A stretch of DNA of 64,000 bases from Bacteroidota bacterium (GTDB lineage: Bacteria > Bacteroidota > Bacteroidia > Bacteroidales > NBLH01), in the NCBI GenBank assembly GCA_025361565.1, contig JANYKN010000034.1, positions 1-64,000 on the forward strand. Direction: 5' to 3'. The notes beneath the pieces are model-generated. The model saw only the letters and a list, made by a program, of their open reading frames with translations, did not search any database and had not been told where the DNA came from. This document shows positions 39,606 through 50,762 of the stretch, piece by piece (the stretch's first letter is position 1; each line of letters begins with the position of its first letter). The position numbers and the translations under genes were made by a program.

Positions 39606-40898
39606 ATGTTAACTAAATTTCCTTTTCAAATTGTTATGCTTGTTTTTGTAATTTCGTGCAATAACAATAAAAACAATCAACAAGATCAAAATGTTCAAGA
39701 TACCTTGAATCAAGCCAGAATAATTAGAGATGGTGAAAAATTTTTTGAAGGAATTGATCTTCCCCACTTTGTTTACAGTATTGAAACGGATAAGGAACAA
39801 AAGTTAATAACTCCGACCGGGACTGAGATAATGGTTCCGAAAAATGCTTTTGTCGATAAAGCAGGAAAAGAAATTAAGAGTAAAGTAACTTTAAATTATA
39901 AAGAAATAAGAACACCCTCAGATATTATTATTGAGAATGTAAATATGACTTATGATAGCGCAGGTGTGAGTTATCAATTTCAAACTGCGGGGATGTTTGA
40001 TTTAAGGGCATTTTCCGGAAACGAAGAAGCATTCCTGAAAAAGGGGCAGCATATTGAAATTAGCTACATTTCAGACAAATCAGGAGATTTTAATTTTTAT
40101 CATTATAATGGAAAGTGGGATTATGAGTGTCCTGCAAAAACAGATTTACCTTTAAATGAACAAAAGTTAAAAAAAACTGGAGCTACTGCATTAAAGCCTG
40201 TATTGGCCGATCCCTCAAATGATTTGATTATAGATATCAAAACAAATTATTCTAAAATCCCGGAATTAAGAAAATACAATAAAATAATTTGGAAATATAC
40301 TGGCAACCTAAAGAAAGATGAAGTAGCAAGTATTTTGTCATCAAATGTTTACAATCCAGAATTGGTATCTTCAAATAAAGCGGGTGAATATCTTTATAGC
40401 TTTAAATCTAGAACCGGAAATTACGAGTTTCCTATAGCTCCAGTGTTCTCGCCTAAAGCATTTCAAAAAGCTTTAAATCAATATAATTCCGAATTGGAAA
40501 ATAACGGCATTATCAAAATTAAACGAACTGTAAATGTAACTGAATTGGGATTAATGAATTACGATAGGATATACCACCGTTCGGATGCTGTTTTGGTTAA
40601 TGCCGATTTTAAATTGAATAACACTAAAATTGAGGGCCTTCCATTATTCCACATCACCGGCGAAGATGATGTAATTGTTCGGCTTGAAAAAGATACTAAA
40701 ATGTATTATTCTCCAGCTCTAAAAAATAAAATAGTTGCTATTTTGCCCGGTAAAAAGGTAGCGGTATTAAGTACTGTGGAGTTTTTAAAATCTGTGAAAG
40801 CGGCAAATAATCGACAACAAATTAATTTTGATCTTAAACAGCTTGATGTTGAAATCAATTCAGCTGAAGATTTGAATAAAATTATCTCGGAGCTTTAA
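39606..40898 (+). CDS. Hypothetical lipoprotein
   Basis: Lipoprotein signal (MLVFVISCNNNKNN); ITPTGTEIMVPKNAFVDKAGKEIKSKVTLNYKE, ZU5-like segment common in Bacteroidetes surface proteins. Confidence 0.75.
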   Translation: MLTKFPFQIVMLVFVISCNNNKNNQQDQNVQDTLNQARIIRDGEKFFEGIDLPHFVYSIETDKEQKLITPTGTEIMVPKNAFVDKAGKEIKSKVTLNYKEIRTPSDIIIENVNMTYDSAGVSYQFQTAGMFDLRAFSGNEEAFLKKGQHIEISYISDKSGDFNFYHYNGKWDYECPAKTDLPLNEQKLKKTGATALKPVLADPSNDLIIDIKTNYSKIPELRKYNKIIWKYTGNLKKDEVASILSSNVYNPELVSSNKAGEYLYSFKSRTGNYEFPIAPVFSPKAFQKALNQYNSELENNGIIKIKRTVNVTELGLMNYDRIYHRSDAVLVNADFKLNNTKIEGLPLFHITGEDDVIVRLEKDTKMYYSPALKNKIVAILPGKKVAVLSTVEFLKSVKAANNRQQINFDLKQLDVEINSAEDLNKIISEL

Positions 40899-40991
40899 TT
40901 TTTGAAATTGATAATTTGAACTTTGATATTAGTAATTCATTGTTCAATCCATATTTTAAGATTCTGTTTTCAAAGAATAAATCTATCAATT

Positions 40992-43900
40992 ATGATGTTG
41001 ATAAATAGATATTTATCAATTTTATTCCTTTTGCTTTTTATTAATATTGCTTTAGCACAAGATGAAATTGTTAAGGTTTTTAAAAATGGTAAATGCGCTG
41101 TCATGGATACCAGCCTCAACTTATTAGTGCCATATCAATTTGATGATATTAACATAGTTAATAAAAAGTATTTCATTGTAAAATTGAATGGTTATTATGG
41201 TTTGTTTGATAAAACGAATAAACAGATACTTCCAATTCAATATCAATCTATCCTTTCCGAATCAACAAAAAGTGTTATTGTAAAACAGCAAAATCTTTTT
41301 GGAATCTGTGATTTTGATGGTAAGGAATTGATAGGATGCAAATATGATAGTATTGTTATGCTAGATTCCAATTTTGCTATTTTGAAAAAACAAGACCAAT
41401 GGCAATATTTCAATTTGCAAGTGAAAGGAATTTCAGGCAATTATGATAAAATCTCCAAACTTGGTGAGTTTTACTTTCTTTTACAAAAGGGTAAAGATAA
41501 AAGTGTCTATTTTGCACCTTCAAATTCCCATTCATCATATTATACACAAATCGACAAAATCAGGAATAATTTATTTTTTTGCTTGAGTTCCAATAATCAA
41601 AGAATTGTACTTTATAATAAACAACAATTTCAGATCTTTCAAACAGATAGCTTTTATTTTAAGGAATTGAATTCTTTCGTTTTTGCTTTCCGCAATAATT
41701 ATCAACTACATATAATAGATGAAAACTCAATAAATCAAGTTGATATTGATGCAGATGAAATTTATCCACCTTTTAGCCTCAAAAGCAATGTAATGGCTAG
41801 TTTTATTGCGGGCAATTATTATTTCTTCGAAAGAAATGGTAAAAAAGGATTGCTCGATGATAGATTTAAAATCATAATTGAAGCAATTTATGATGAAATT
41901 GAATTGACAAATTCAGATTTATTGCTTTCAAAAAATGGTAAAAAGGGTTTGGCTTCAATAAATGGAGAAATAGTAGTACCGGTCAGTTATGATCATTTTT
42001 CAAAATCAGGAAATTATTGGATTGTCGAAAGCAATAATAAATTCGGGTTGGTTGATGAAAAAGGTCGAGAGTTTATAAAACCGCAATATGAGAAAATACA
42101 AATAGCTTATCTAAATCGGTTTATAGTTACTTTAAAAGGTAAAGAAGGATTGGTTGATGAAAATAACAAAGTTTTAATACCAATTGAATATCAGTCTGTT
42201 ATTGGCGATGCCAATGCGCTTATCTTAAAGAGAGATAGTAAATATGGTTTGGCAAAACCTTCAGGTGATTTTATTCTTGAAGTCAAATATACAAAGGTAT
42301 CGAAAATAAACGATCAATATTTTTCATTTTCAGAACTAGGAAAGCTTGGAATAATAAGCGCTAGAGGTTCTTTAATTGCAAAGGCTCAATATAATCGGAT
42401 AAGTGCCACAGATAATGAAAATATTTTTTATGTTTTAACAAATAGATTGGATTCAGTTTCAACCAAAGAGGTGAAAGAAAAGTTCGAATTGGATATAGAT
42501 GTACCCAGGGATGATAAACCCTTCTGGTGGTTTAATACTGGAATTATCAACTCATTTGGTGAAATATTGCTTGAACCAAGGTACTATAAAGCACAGATTT
42601 CTATTGATACCGTTACAAATATTTTTATTGTAAAAGAAAAAGCTTCTGTAATTATTATTTCATTTGAACAAAATGGAAAATTGATAGAAAAAACTGAATA
42701 TAAGAACTATTTGTCGATAAAAAAAGGAAGGACACAAGCCAAGAAAAATTATTGGAAGCAAGGTGGTGAAGATAATAATTATGGACTTTTTTCACCTACA
42801 GAGATTAAACTTATTGATTATCAGTATAAATTTATAAAACAAAATTTTTTAAACAATCCAGATTTAGTATTGACAACTGGTGTAACAAAAGGTTTGGGAA
42901 TAGTCAATGAACAAACAGGCAAAATTCTTCTTGCAAATGGTTACAAATTTATTCATACGGAGGATTTTAAATATTCGAGGCTTGCAAGATGTATCAAAAA
43001 ATCAGGTGCCATTGTTTTGATCGATACATTGGCAAATATTATTGAGAAGGGAGTAAGTTACATGGATAATTTCAGAAGCAAATATACAAGGATAAACAAA
43101 GGGGGAAAGGTAATTATTTCAACAAATAGCGCATATATGTTGCCAAAAGAAGATTTGGATGGTAAAGAAAATATCTATATCGATTTTGAAAGGATTGATT
43201 TTAAAGTTTGTGCAGGTGGAAATTGGGGAGTAATGGATACAACCGGAGCCTGGATAATTCAGCCCAAATACCAGTTTTTGCAAAACTATTTTAGAGGTGT
43301 ATTTATTGCTGTAAAAGACAAAAAGTGGGGAGTTGTAACGCCAACAGATGAGCAGATAATTGAATTTAAATATGATGAAATTAGATTTTTTACGGATACA
43401 ACTAATAAAAGTTGGTCCAATATTCCTTTTTATCAGGCTCGGATAGGTAAAAAGTGGGGAGTGATTGATAAAGAAGGAAATATGGTCATTAAAAATGAAT
43501 TTGATGGAGTTCAACAAATTACTTTTAATGGTAAAATTTATTTTAAAACATTATTGGATAATAAGTCAACATTGTTTGGTTTGATTGATAAGGAAGCCAA
43601 GGAAGTATTGTCACCTCAATTTCTTAATATTGGTCCTTTCATTAATGGTTTTGCTAGAGTGCAAACAATAAAAAGGTGTTGGAAATTCATAAACATTCAA
43701 ATTACTATATTGCCTACAGATTGTTTTTCTGAAACTCGCGATTTTAAAAATAAACTTGCAGCCGTAAAAACGAAGAAAGGATGGGGGTTTATTGATGGTT
43801 CAGGAGTTATGGTTATTCCGGCTCAGTATATTGAAGTTAAAGATTTTGACGAAAATTTGGCTTCTGTTAAGGTCAAAGAGGCAGCAAAGTTATTTGGTTT

Positions 43901-44750
43901 GATAAAAAGTCGGCAGGTTTTTGTTATCATCGATAAACATGGGAAAATTGTATATAATACAAGATCAGCTTATTGCAGCGAAATTTCAAATGGGCAAATG
44001 ATAATTAAAAGAGGTAAGAAGCTTCAAGTCATTACAGTAAAAGGTAAAAAAGTGTTGCCAAAGAAATACAATCAAATTATTGAAAATAAAGAGGTTGGAT
44101 TGTTTATAGTTCAAAATGCAAAGCGTCAATTTGCCATATTCAACCGTAAGGGCAAATTAATAGTTCCATTTGGAAAATACAGAATATTTACTGGATTTTC
44201 TGAAGGATTGTGCAATGTAGAAGGTGAAAAGAAAGGTTTTATTGATACTTCCGGAATATTTAAATTTGAATTAAATTATCAAAAAGTGGGCTATTTTAAT
44301 TGTGGATTGGCTGCTGTGAAAATTAAAAATAAATGGGGATATATTGATACTACCGGGAAAATAGTAATTTCGCCTCAATATGAAAATGCCAAAGCGTTTA
44401 ATCATAGCATTGCCGAAGTGATGGATGATCAACTCCATTGGTCATTTATAGATAATATGGGTAAAATCCTTGCTCCGATGAACGAAATAGATAGTGCAGG
44501 ATATTACATCATTACAAAAAATGGGCGTAAAGGTATAGCCAACCAAGCGGGTAACATTATAGTCAACCCTGTTGCAGAAGATATAGGGCTTTTTAACGAA
44601 AATTATGCACCGTTTGGGATACAAAAAAAATTTGGTTTATTTGATATTAAAGGGAATCAATTAGCTGAGTCCAAATATATGATTATCGATCAGACAATCG
44701 AAGGGCTTATTCGATTAGAAAATCTTGGAGAAATTAACTATATTAAATGA
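40992..44750 (+). CDS. Large secreted WG (KWG)-repeat protein
   Basis: Signal peptide MMLINRYLSILFLLLFINIALAQ; many repeats such as KWGVIDKEGNMVIKNEFDGVQ, WGYIDTTGKIVISPQYENAKAF, WGFIDGSGVMVIPAQYIEVKDF. Confidence 0.9.
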   Translation: MMLINRYLSILFLLLFINIALAQDEIVKVFKNGKCAVMDTSLNLLVPYQFDDINIVNKKYFIVKLNGYYGLFDKTNKQILPIQYQSILSESTKSVIVKQQNLFGICDFDGKELIGCKYDSIVMLDSNFAILKKQDQWQYFNLQVKGISGNYDKISKLGEFYFLLQKGKDKSVYFAPSNSHSSYYTQIDKIRNNLFFCLSSNNQRIVLYNKQQFQIFQTDSFYFKELNSFVFAFRNNYQLHIIDENSINQVDIDADEIYPPFSLKSNVMASFIAGNYYFFERNGKKGLLDDRFKIIIEAIYDEIELTNSDLLLSKNGKKGLASINGEIVVPVSYDHFSKSGNYWIVESNNKFGLVDEKGREFIKPQYEKIQIAYLNRFIVTLKGKEGLVDENNKVLIPIEYQSVIGDANALILKRDSKYGLAKPSGDFILEVKYTKVSKINDQYFSFSELGKLGIISARGSLIAKAQYNRISATDNENIFYVLTNRLDSVSTKEVKEKFELDIDVPRDDKPFWWFNTGIINSFGEILLEPRYYKAQISIDTVTNIFIVKEKASVIIISFEQNGKLIEKTEYKNYLSIKKGRTQAKKNYWKQGGEDNNYGLFSPTEIKLIDYQYKFIKQNFLNNPDLVLTTGVTKGLGIVNEQTGKILLANGYKFIHTEDFKYSRLARCIKKSGAIVLIDTLANIIEKGVSYMDNFRSKYTRINKGGKVIISTNSAYMLPKEDLDGKENIYIDFERIDFKVCAGGNWGVMDTTGAWIIQPKYQFLQNYFRGVFIAVKDKKWGVVTPTDEQIIEFKYDEIRFFTDTTNKSWSNIPFYQARIGKKWGVIDKEGNMVIKNEFDGVQQITFNGKIYFKTLLDNKSTLFGLIDKEAKEVLSPQFLNIGPFINGFARVQTIKRCWKFINIQITILPTDCFSETRDFKNKLAAVKTKKGWGFIDGSGVMVIPAQYIEVKDFDENLASVKVKEAAKLFGLIKSRQVFVIIDKHGKIVYNTRSAYCSEISNGQMIIKRGKKLQVITVKGKKVLPKKYNQIIENKEVGLFIVQNAKRQFAIFNRKGKLIVPFGKYRIFTGFSEGLCNVEGEKKGFIDTSGIFKFELNYQKVGYFNCGLAAVKIKNKWGYIDTTGKIVISPQYENAKAFNHSIAEVMDDQLHWSFIDNMGKILAPMNEIDSAGYYIITKNGRKGIANQAGNIIVNPVAEDIGLFNENYAPFGIQKKFGLFDIKGNQLAESKYMIIDQTIEGLIRLENLGEINYIK

Positions 44751-44786
44751 CTCTTAGTAAGATAATTAATCTTATATTTTTTACCT

Positions 44787-45593
44787 CTAATTCTTTCTTT
44801 TAAAGCCAGTATTGTATATAATTAACCGCGTTATAAATGGCGTAAATTGAATTAAAAAATTGAAAATTGCAAGGTGAAAAGGGCTGTAGATGTGCTTTCT
44901 GCCTTTTATTACACCATTTACAATAGATTTTGCAGCCATGGAAGGTGTTAATATGGGTATAAGTGCTTGAGAACTTGGAAGTTTCACTTCGCTTCCTGGA
45001 TTATTTTCCCAATAAGTACTTGCAACTTTTGCAAAATATGCCAGTGAACACTTTATTCCTGTTTTGTATAAATCTGCCGATAAGGCTTCATGAAACCCAA
45101 TCATTGCTTTGCGGGCAACAATATAAGCTGTGGCTCCCGAAAATGGGATAAAGCCAGCATAAGAGGTCATGTTTACAATATGGCCACTTTTTCGTAATAG
45201 CATTTCCGGTAAAAATGCCTTTGTCATATAAAAAGCACCAAAGTATGGAACAGCCATAAACGATGAAATCTCTTCCCATTCAGTGTCCTCAGTATGTTTC
45301 CAAATTCCTGCTCCTGCATTGTTGATGATAATATCTGGAATACCGATTTCTTTTTTTATTTGGTTGGTTCGATCTATAACTTGTTTGTAATCGCTGATAT
45401 CCAGACTATAAGGAAACACTAATCCACCTTCCTTTGTAATAGTTAAAGCCAATTGAGAAAGTTTTTCCATATTTCTGGCTATGATAATCACTTTCGACCC
45501 GGATTTAGCAAATGCCTTTGCTGTTTCTTCACCGATACCGCTTGATGCACCGGTAATAATTACAAGTTTGTTTTTAAGTTGGTTCTCAGACAT
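44787..45593 (-). CDS. Short-chain dehydrogenase/reductase
   Basis: VIITGASSGIGEETAKAFA; NNAGAGIW; Y-x3-K-like AYIVARKAMIGF. Confidence 0.92.
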   Translation of the reverse strand: MSENQLKNKLVIITGASSGIGEETAKAFAKSGSKVIIIARNMEKLSQLALTITKEGGLVFPYSLDISDYKQVIDRTNQIKKEIGIPDIIINNAGAGIWKHTEDTEWEEISSFMAVPYFGAFYMTKAFLPEMLLRKSGHIVNMTSYAGFIPFSGATAYIVARKAMIGFHEALSADLYKTGIKCSLAYFAKVASTYWENNPGSEVKLPSSQALIPILTPSMAAKSIVNGVIKGRKHIYSPFHLAIFNFLIQFTPFITRLIIYNTGFKRKN

Positions 45594-45805
45594 ATATCCA
45601 AATCAATTTACATTCAGATGTAAATATAAAGATTAAATCTTAAAATTCTTTTTTCAGATTATAATTTCTATTTTTGATATCAATTAACCGACCTATCCTA
45701 ATTCATTTAACTTTCCAATGATCAAGTCATGATTTTAGAAAATGATTTGATTCATTCTCAATTGTTTATAATACATTTAATATTTTAATTACTAAAATTA
45801 ACCCT

Positions 45806-47050
45806 ATGATTATCAAAAAACTAAGTCTTATTATTTGTCTCTTGGCATTTATTGGACAATCAAATTATGCACAGAAAATGTATGAATGGAGAAATAACCG
45901 TACTGGAATTTATTCAGATAAAAATCTGATGAAAACATGGCCTGTGTCTGGGCCAGAAATGGTTTGGGAATACAAAGGCATTGGAAATGGATATGGATCT
46001 CCTGTTTTTACAACGGATAGAATGTATATTCTTGGAGAAATTGATACAACAGGTTATCTTTTTGCATTCGATTTAAAAGGCAACTTATTGTGGAAGGTAA
46101 GCTACGGAGAAGAATGGATAAAATCATACAGAGGTTCACGTTGTGCACCAACCGTTGTCGATAATTTAATATACATAACTTCAGGAATGGGAAACATTTT
46201 CTGTTTTGATTCCTACAAAGGAGAAAAAAAGTGGTCAGCGGATTTGATAAAAGACTTACATGGAAATTACACCATGTTTGGACATTCTGAATCACCTATT
46301 ATTGATGATGACAAAGTCTTTTTAACTGCAGGGGGCAAAGATACCAACGTGGTTGCTTTTAATCGTTTTACTGGAAAAATTATATGGACTTGCAAAGGCG
46401 TTGGTGAGCGACCCGCTTACAACTCTCCAAACATTATCAAACTTAAAAACAGGAATATTTTGGTCACATTTTCTGCCTATGCTTTAATGGGAATTGACAC
46501 CAGAACGGGCCAGCTTTTGTGGACACATATTCAGGATAACGTGCCTTTGGCTGAGCATGCTTTAGGGATGGGCGATACACACAGCAATACAATTTTGTAC
46601 GAAAATGGATTTATCTATTATGTTGCCGGTGATGGAAATTGCGCAGTGAAGTTAAAATTGTCTGATGACGGCTCGACTATCACCCAAGTATGGCGAAACA
46701 AAGATGTTGACAGCTTTATGGGTGGATTTGTAAAATTAGACAGTTTAATTTATACTGATGGATCTTCAAAGAAGAACTTTAATTGCGTGAATGCTAATAC
46801 TGGTCAAACAATCGGCACTCTTGCGATTGGAACCGGTTCTACTATTGCTGATGAAGGATTAATTTATTTTTACAGTCAGAAAGGAATAGTTTCTTTGATT
46901 AATCCAAATCCTAAAAAAATGGAAGTAATCAGTTCGTTCAAAATAACAAAAGGAACTGCTGAACATTTTTCACATCCGGTAATCAATAATGGAAAACTTT
47001 ATGTGAGACATGGAAATGAGATTATGGCTTATTCTATAAAGGCGAAATAA
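45806..47050 (+). CDS. Secreted PQQ-like beta-propeller protein
   Basis: Signal peptide; YLFAFDLKGNLLWKVSYG, IFCFDSYKGEKKWSADL, VVAFNRFTGKIIWTCKG, LMGIDTRTGQLLWTH. Confidence 0.87.
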   Translation: MIIKKLSLIICLLAFIGQSNYAQKMYEWRNNRTGIYSDKNLMKTWPVSGPEMVWEYKGIGNGYGSPVFTTDRMYILGEIDTTGYLFAFDLKGNLLWKVSYGEEWIKSYRGSRCAPTVVDNLIYITSGMGNIFCFDSYKGEKKWSADLIKDLHGNYTMFGHSESPIIDDDKVFLTAGGKDTNVVAFNRFTGKIIWTCKGVGERPAYNSPNIIKLKNRNILVTFSAYALMGIDTRTGQLLWTHIQDNVPLAEHALGMGDTHSNTILYENGFIYYVAGDGNCAVKLKLSDDGSTITQVWRNKDVDSFMGGFVKLDSLIYTDGSSKKNFNCVNANTGQTIGTLAIGTGSTIADEGLIYFYSQKGIVSLINPNPKKMEVISSFKITKGTAEHFSHPVINNGKLYVRHGNEIMAYSIKAK

Positions 47051-47083
47051 ATTTAATATCGATTTTTAGTATCTAAAAGAATT

Positions 47084-47126
47084 AACCCAAATTACTCATT
47101 GAAATTTCTAGTGAGTAGTTTGGGTT
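47084..47126 (+). terminator. Intrinsic terminator
   Basis: AACCCAAATTACTCA (47084-47098) pairs with TGAGTAGTTTGGGTT (47112-47126), followed by T-rich sequence. Confidence 0.75.
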
Positions 47127-47471
47127 TATTATGAAGCTGGACTGAGGATCGTAATATGGCCTAAATTTGTTTTTTCAATTATTAAAACAAAGAAATTGAA
47201 AAGCATATTTATATTGCGTCGAAGTTTTCGCCTAAATATTAGTCTTTTCCATTTCATACCCTTGCAATTGTAATTCTATATCTTATAATCATCAGGCATT
47301 TCTAGATAAGTTCTAACAATTATATTTAATTGTTAAAAAATATGCTGTACTTTTGCTGCCGAATAAACAAGCAATAATTTTCGGAAAGTTACATGTTTAT
47401 TGTGATGTAAAATTTTGAAAACTAAACAGATAAAACAAATTAAATCAATAGGATAATAAATCTCATAAGAG

Positions 47472-50400
47472 ATGAACGAGTCATTACTTAATGCTTTAAT
47501 CAAATTATTCGCTATTATAACGGATGTGAAACATTTCTCTAATCCGGAAATTGCACTAAACGTTATCGAAGAGTATTTTTTTCAACAATATGGAAAAACT
47601 GAATCTAAAAAATTCATCCAGTATTTTAATAATCATTTACAAAAATACCATTATAATTTACCAGAGAATTCTAAAACAGACATTTCTGTTTATCATTCAA
47701 GGATCGAGCAGATTTGCTTTGCAATAAATAAAGAATTTGAAGTAAAACAAAAGCTGTGGCTTACTTTGCAACTCATGGAGTTTCTTTCCGATTGTGCATA
47801 TACCAGCAAAGAAGAAATTGGAATAGTAAGGGTAATTGCAAATGCTTTCAATGTTGATCAGAACGATTTTGAATTGGGGCGTACCTTTTTGTTAAGTAAA
47901 AATGATTCCATCCCTTTAACTGATAAGATTCTGGTAATCAGTCGAAATCCAAATTTTTCCCATCCTCAGGCCAAACATCTTTTAAGTAAAAAAATGAATG
48001 GCAAAATATATGTTTTGCATCTTAAAAGTACAGATACCTATTTACTTAAATATTTTGGCGAGTACAACTTGTTTTTAAATGGGCTAAATATAAAAACAAA
48101 CAGAGCATATATTTGGGCCATGGGGGCTGTGATTAGGAGCAGCCGCATTGATCCGGTCTATTATAGCAATATGACCAGTGCATTTATTGATCAGGAAAAT
48201 GTTCCAAGGATTGAATTTAATGCCACAGATGTTTCCTATCGCTTTAAAAACAGCAAAAAAGGCTTGGCCAAATTTGATTTTCAGGCCGAATCAGGACAAT
48301 TGATTGGAATTGTCGGAAGCAGTGGTTCCGGAAAATCTACCATTCTGAATGTTTTAAATGGAAATCTACAAAATAAAACAGGTAAAATAACAATAAATGG
48401 ATACGATATCCATCAAGACAAAAAAGTACTCGAAGGCATAATTGGATATGTTCCCCAGGAAGATTTACTTTTTGAGGAACTTACTGTTTATCAGAATCTT
48501 TATTACAATGCAAAGCTTTGTTTTAGTAAGTTCGATAAAGAGCAATTGGATAAACTGGTCAATAAAACAATAGAGAATTTCGATTTGGTTGAGGCTACTG
48601 ACTTAAAAGTTGGTGACCCGTTGAATAAAATATTGAGTGGCGGGCAGCGGAAACGATTGAATATTGCCCTTGAATTGATGAGGGAACCATCGCTTTTGTT
48701 TGTTGATGAACCTACTTCAGGCTTATCGTCAATGGATTCGGAGAAAATCCTGAACCTGCTCAAACGGCAGACTTTTAAAGGTAAATTGGTTATTTTGACC
48801 ATCCACCAACCTTCTTCAGATTTATTTAAGCTTTTTGATAAAATTATTGTCGTAGATTTGGGTGGAAGGATTATTTTTTCAGGAAATCCGCTTGATTCAA
48901 TTGCTTATTTCAGAGAAAAAGCCAATTATGTTAAACCCGAAGAGAGTGAGTGTATTACCTGTGGCAATGTAAATTCTGAACAAATTTTACGAATTGTAGA
49001 ATCCCGAGTTGTAAATGAGTTTGGAAGGCTTACACGTAAAAGAAAGAGACCTCCCGAGGAATGGGAGGAATTGTTTAAATCGGAAGTAAAACCTCTCAGT
49101 GAATCTTTTACAGAACAAAAAAAGGTATTGCCTGAAACCAATTTTAACATTCCCAACAGGTTTCAACAGTTTAAAATCTTTTTTAAAAGAAATCTATTAT
49201 CTAAATTGAGCAATAAGCAATATGTTTTGCTTATTTTGTTCGAAGCGCCATTGCTTGCTATTATTCTTGGCCTTTTTACTAAACATTTTAATGGCCCGGA
49301 GGATAGTCCTGATACTTATATTTTTGCGAACAACGAAAACCTACCTGCATATATTTTCATGAGCGTTATCGTTGCACTTTTTCTAGGTTTAATTATCAGC
49401 GCCGAAGAAATTATAAGGGATAAAAAGATTATAAAAAGAGAATCTTTTTTGAACCTTAGCCGTTGGAGTTATATTAATTCAAAAGCCTTATATTTACTCA
49501 TAGTTTCTGCAATCCAGTCCCTGCTTTTTGTAATAATTGGCAACTATATTATTCAAATTCATGGTTTGCACTTCGTGTATTGGCTTATGTTATTTTCAAC
49601 CTCGGTATGTGCAAACCTTATCGGATTGAATATTTCAGCTGCTTTTAACTCTGTGGTATCCAGTTATATAGCTATTCCTTTTATTCTTGTTCCACAATTG
49701 CTTTTGAGTGGGGTTGTTGTGGATTATAAAAAAATACACAAGGATATTACATCGGTGCACTATACTCCTGTTATTGGTGATTTGATGACTTCGCGATGGG
49801 CGTATGAGGGATTGGTAGTTGAGCAGTTTAAGGACAACAAATTTGAGAAGAACTTTTACGATGTTGAGTTCAAGATGAGCAATGCAGATTATATTATTTC
49901 TTTTTATTATCAAAAGCTAACTTCCATTTTTGATAATTTGCAGGCTGAAGTAGCTAAAGATTCTATTCATATTGATCCCATTCATTTTCAATTACTTGAA
50001 AACGAATTACGAAAACTTGCAGGTTTTACCAATAACCCAGCATTCGATAGTTTGGCCAATAAGCTACCATCAGGATATGCTACAACTGAATATAGAGTTT
50101 CCTTTGAAAAGGAACTGAATAATTTAAAAAACAAGCAAATTCAAATCCTAAATCAATGTAAAGACGAAAAGGAAGCTATTTATTTTCGAATGGTCAAGGA
50201 ATTAGGAAGTAAAGAAGCATTTTCAAAATTAAAGGAAAAACATCATAATCAAAGTATTGCAAATATTGTTCTCGATAAAATGAATTATAAAAAAATTCTC
50301 GTTTATCAGGATGAAATTATTCAGCTTAAAGATCCCATTTTTAAATATCCCCAATCGAAATATGGAAGGGCGCATTTTTATGCTCCTTTAAAGATAATTG

Positions 50401-50564
50401 GTAAACTTAGAATAGAAACTTATTGGTTTAACCTTGGCATTATTTGGATAATTTCTTTAATCATGTATGTTTTATTACAGTTCGACCTGATTAGAAAAGG
50501 AGTTGAGAACATCGAAATTATTAAAGTAACCAAAGGTTGGAGCAAGAAAATTTTAAGGGTGTAA
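47472..50564 (+). CDS. ABCG-like ABC transporter (ATPase + permease) with extra N-terminal TerB-like/FHA-like region
   Basis: GIVGSSGSGKSTILNVLNG, LSGGQRKRLNIALELMREPSLLFVDEPTSGLSSMDS; C-terminal ABC-2 membrane segments; ~250-aa N-terminal extension. Confidence 0.9.
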   Translation: MNESLLNALIKLFAIITDVKHFSNPEIALNVIEEYFFQQYGKTESKKFIQYFNNHLQKYHYNLPENSKTDISVYHSRIEQICFAINKEFEVKQKLWLTLQLMEFLSDCAYTSKEEIGIVRVIANAFNVDQNDFELGRTFLLSKNDSIPLTDKILVISRNPNFSHPQAKHLLSKKMNGKIYVLHLKSTDTYLLKYFGEYNLFLNGLNIKTNRAYIWAMGAVIRSSRIDPVYYSNMTSAFIDQENVPRIEFNATDVSYRFKNSKKGLAKFDFQAESGQLIGIVGSSGSGKSTILNVLNGNLQNKTGKITINGYDIHQDKKVLEGIIGYVPQEDLLFEELTVYQNLYYNAKLCFSKFDKEQLDKLVNKTIENFDLVEATDLKVGDPLNKILSGGQRKRLNIALELMREPSLLFVDEPTSGLSSMDSEKILNLLKRQTFKGKLVILTIHQPSSDLFKLFDKIIVVDLGGRIIFSGNPLDSIAYFREKANYVKPEESECITCGNVNSEQILRIVESRVVNEFGRLTRKRKRPPEEWEELFKSEVKPLSESFTEQKKVLPETNFNIPNRFQQFKIFFKRNLLSKLSNKQYVLLILFEAPLLAIILGLFTKHFNGPEDSPDTYIFANNENLPAYIFMSVIVALFLGLIISAEEIIRDKKIIKRESFLNLSRWSYINSKALYLLIVSAIQSLLFVIIGNYIIQIHGLHFVYWLMLFSTSVCANLIGLNISAAFNSVVSSYIAIPFILVPQLLLSGVVVDYKKIHKDITSVHYTPVIGDLMTSRWAYEGLVVEQFKDNKFEKNFYDVEFKMSNADYIISFYYQKLTSIFDNLQAEVAKDSIHIDPIHFQLLENELRKLAGFTNNPAFDSLANKLPSGYATTEYRVSFEKELNNLKNKQIQILNQCKDEKEAIYFRMVKELGSKEAFSKLKEKHHNQSIANIVLDKMNYKKILVYQDEIIQLKDPIFKYPQSKYGRAHFYAPLKIIGKLRIETYWFNLGIIWIISLIMYVLLQFDLIRKGVENIEIIKVTKGWSKKILRV

Positions 50565-50762
50565 ATTATATATTCCTTTTCCTTTCATTTATCCAATTTA
50601 AAAATGATTAATTCATCCTCAGAATCAATGGATAATCTATAAAAATTAATACTTTTGGCCTTTCAAAATAAGTGTATAAAATTGGATTTATAACTAATTT
50701 AATATGCATTTTCATTTTAATAATTTTGAATTGAACTTGTTAATTTTCTTAATTCATAGTAT

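Noticed and set aside
40923-40991. Annotated N-terminal extension of the WG-repeat ORF
   Set aside because: The signal peptide starts at ATG 40992; the upstream codons look like non-coding sequence.
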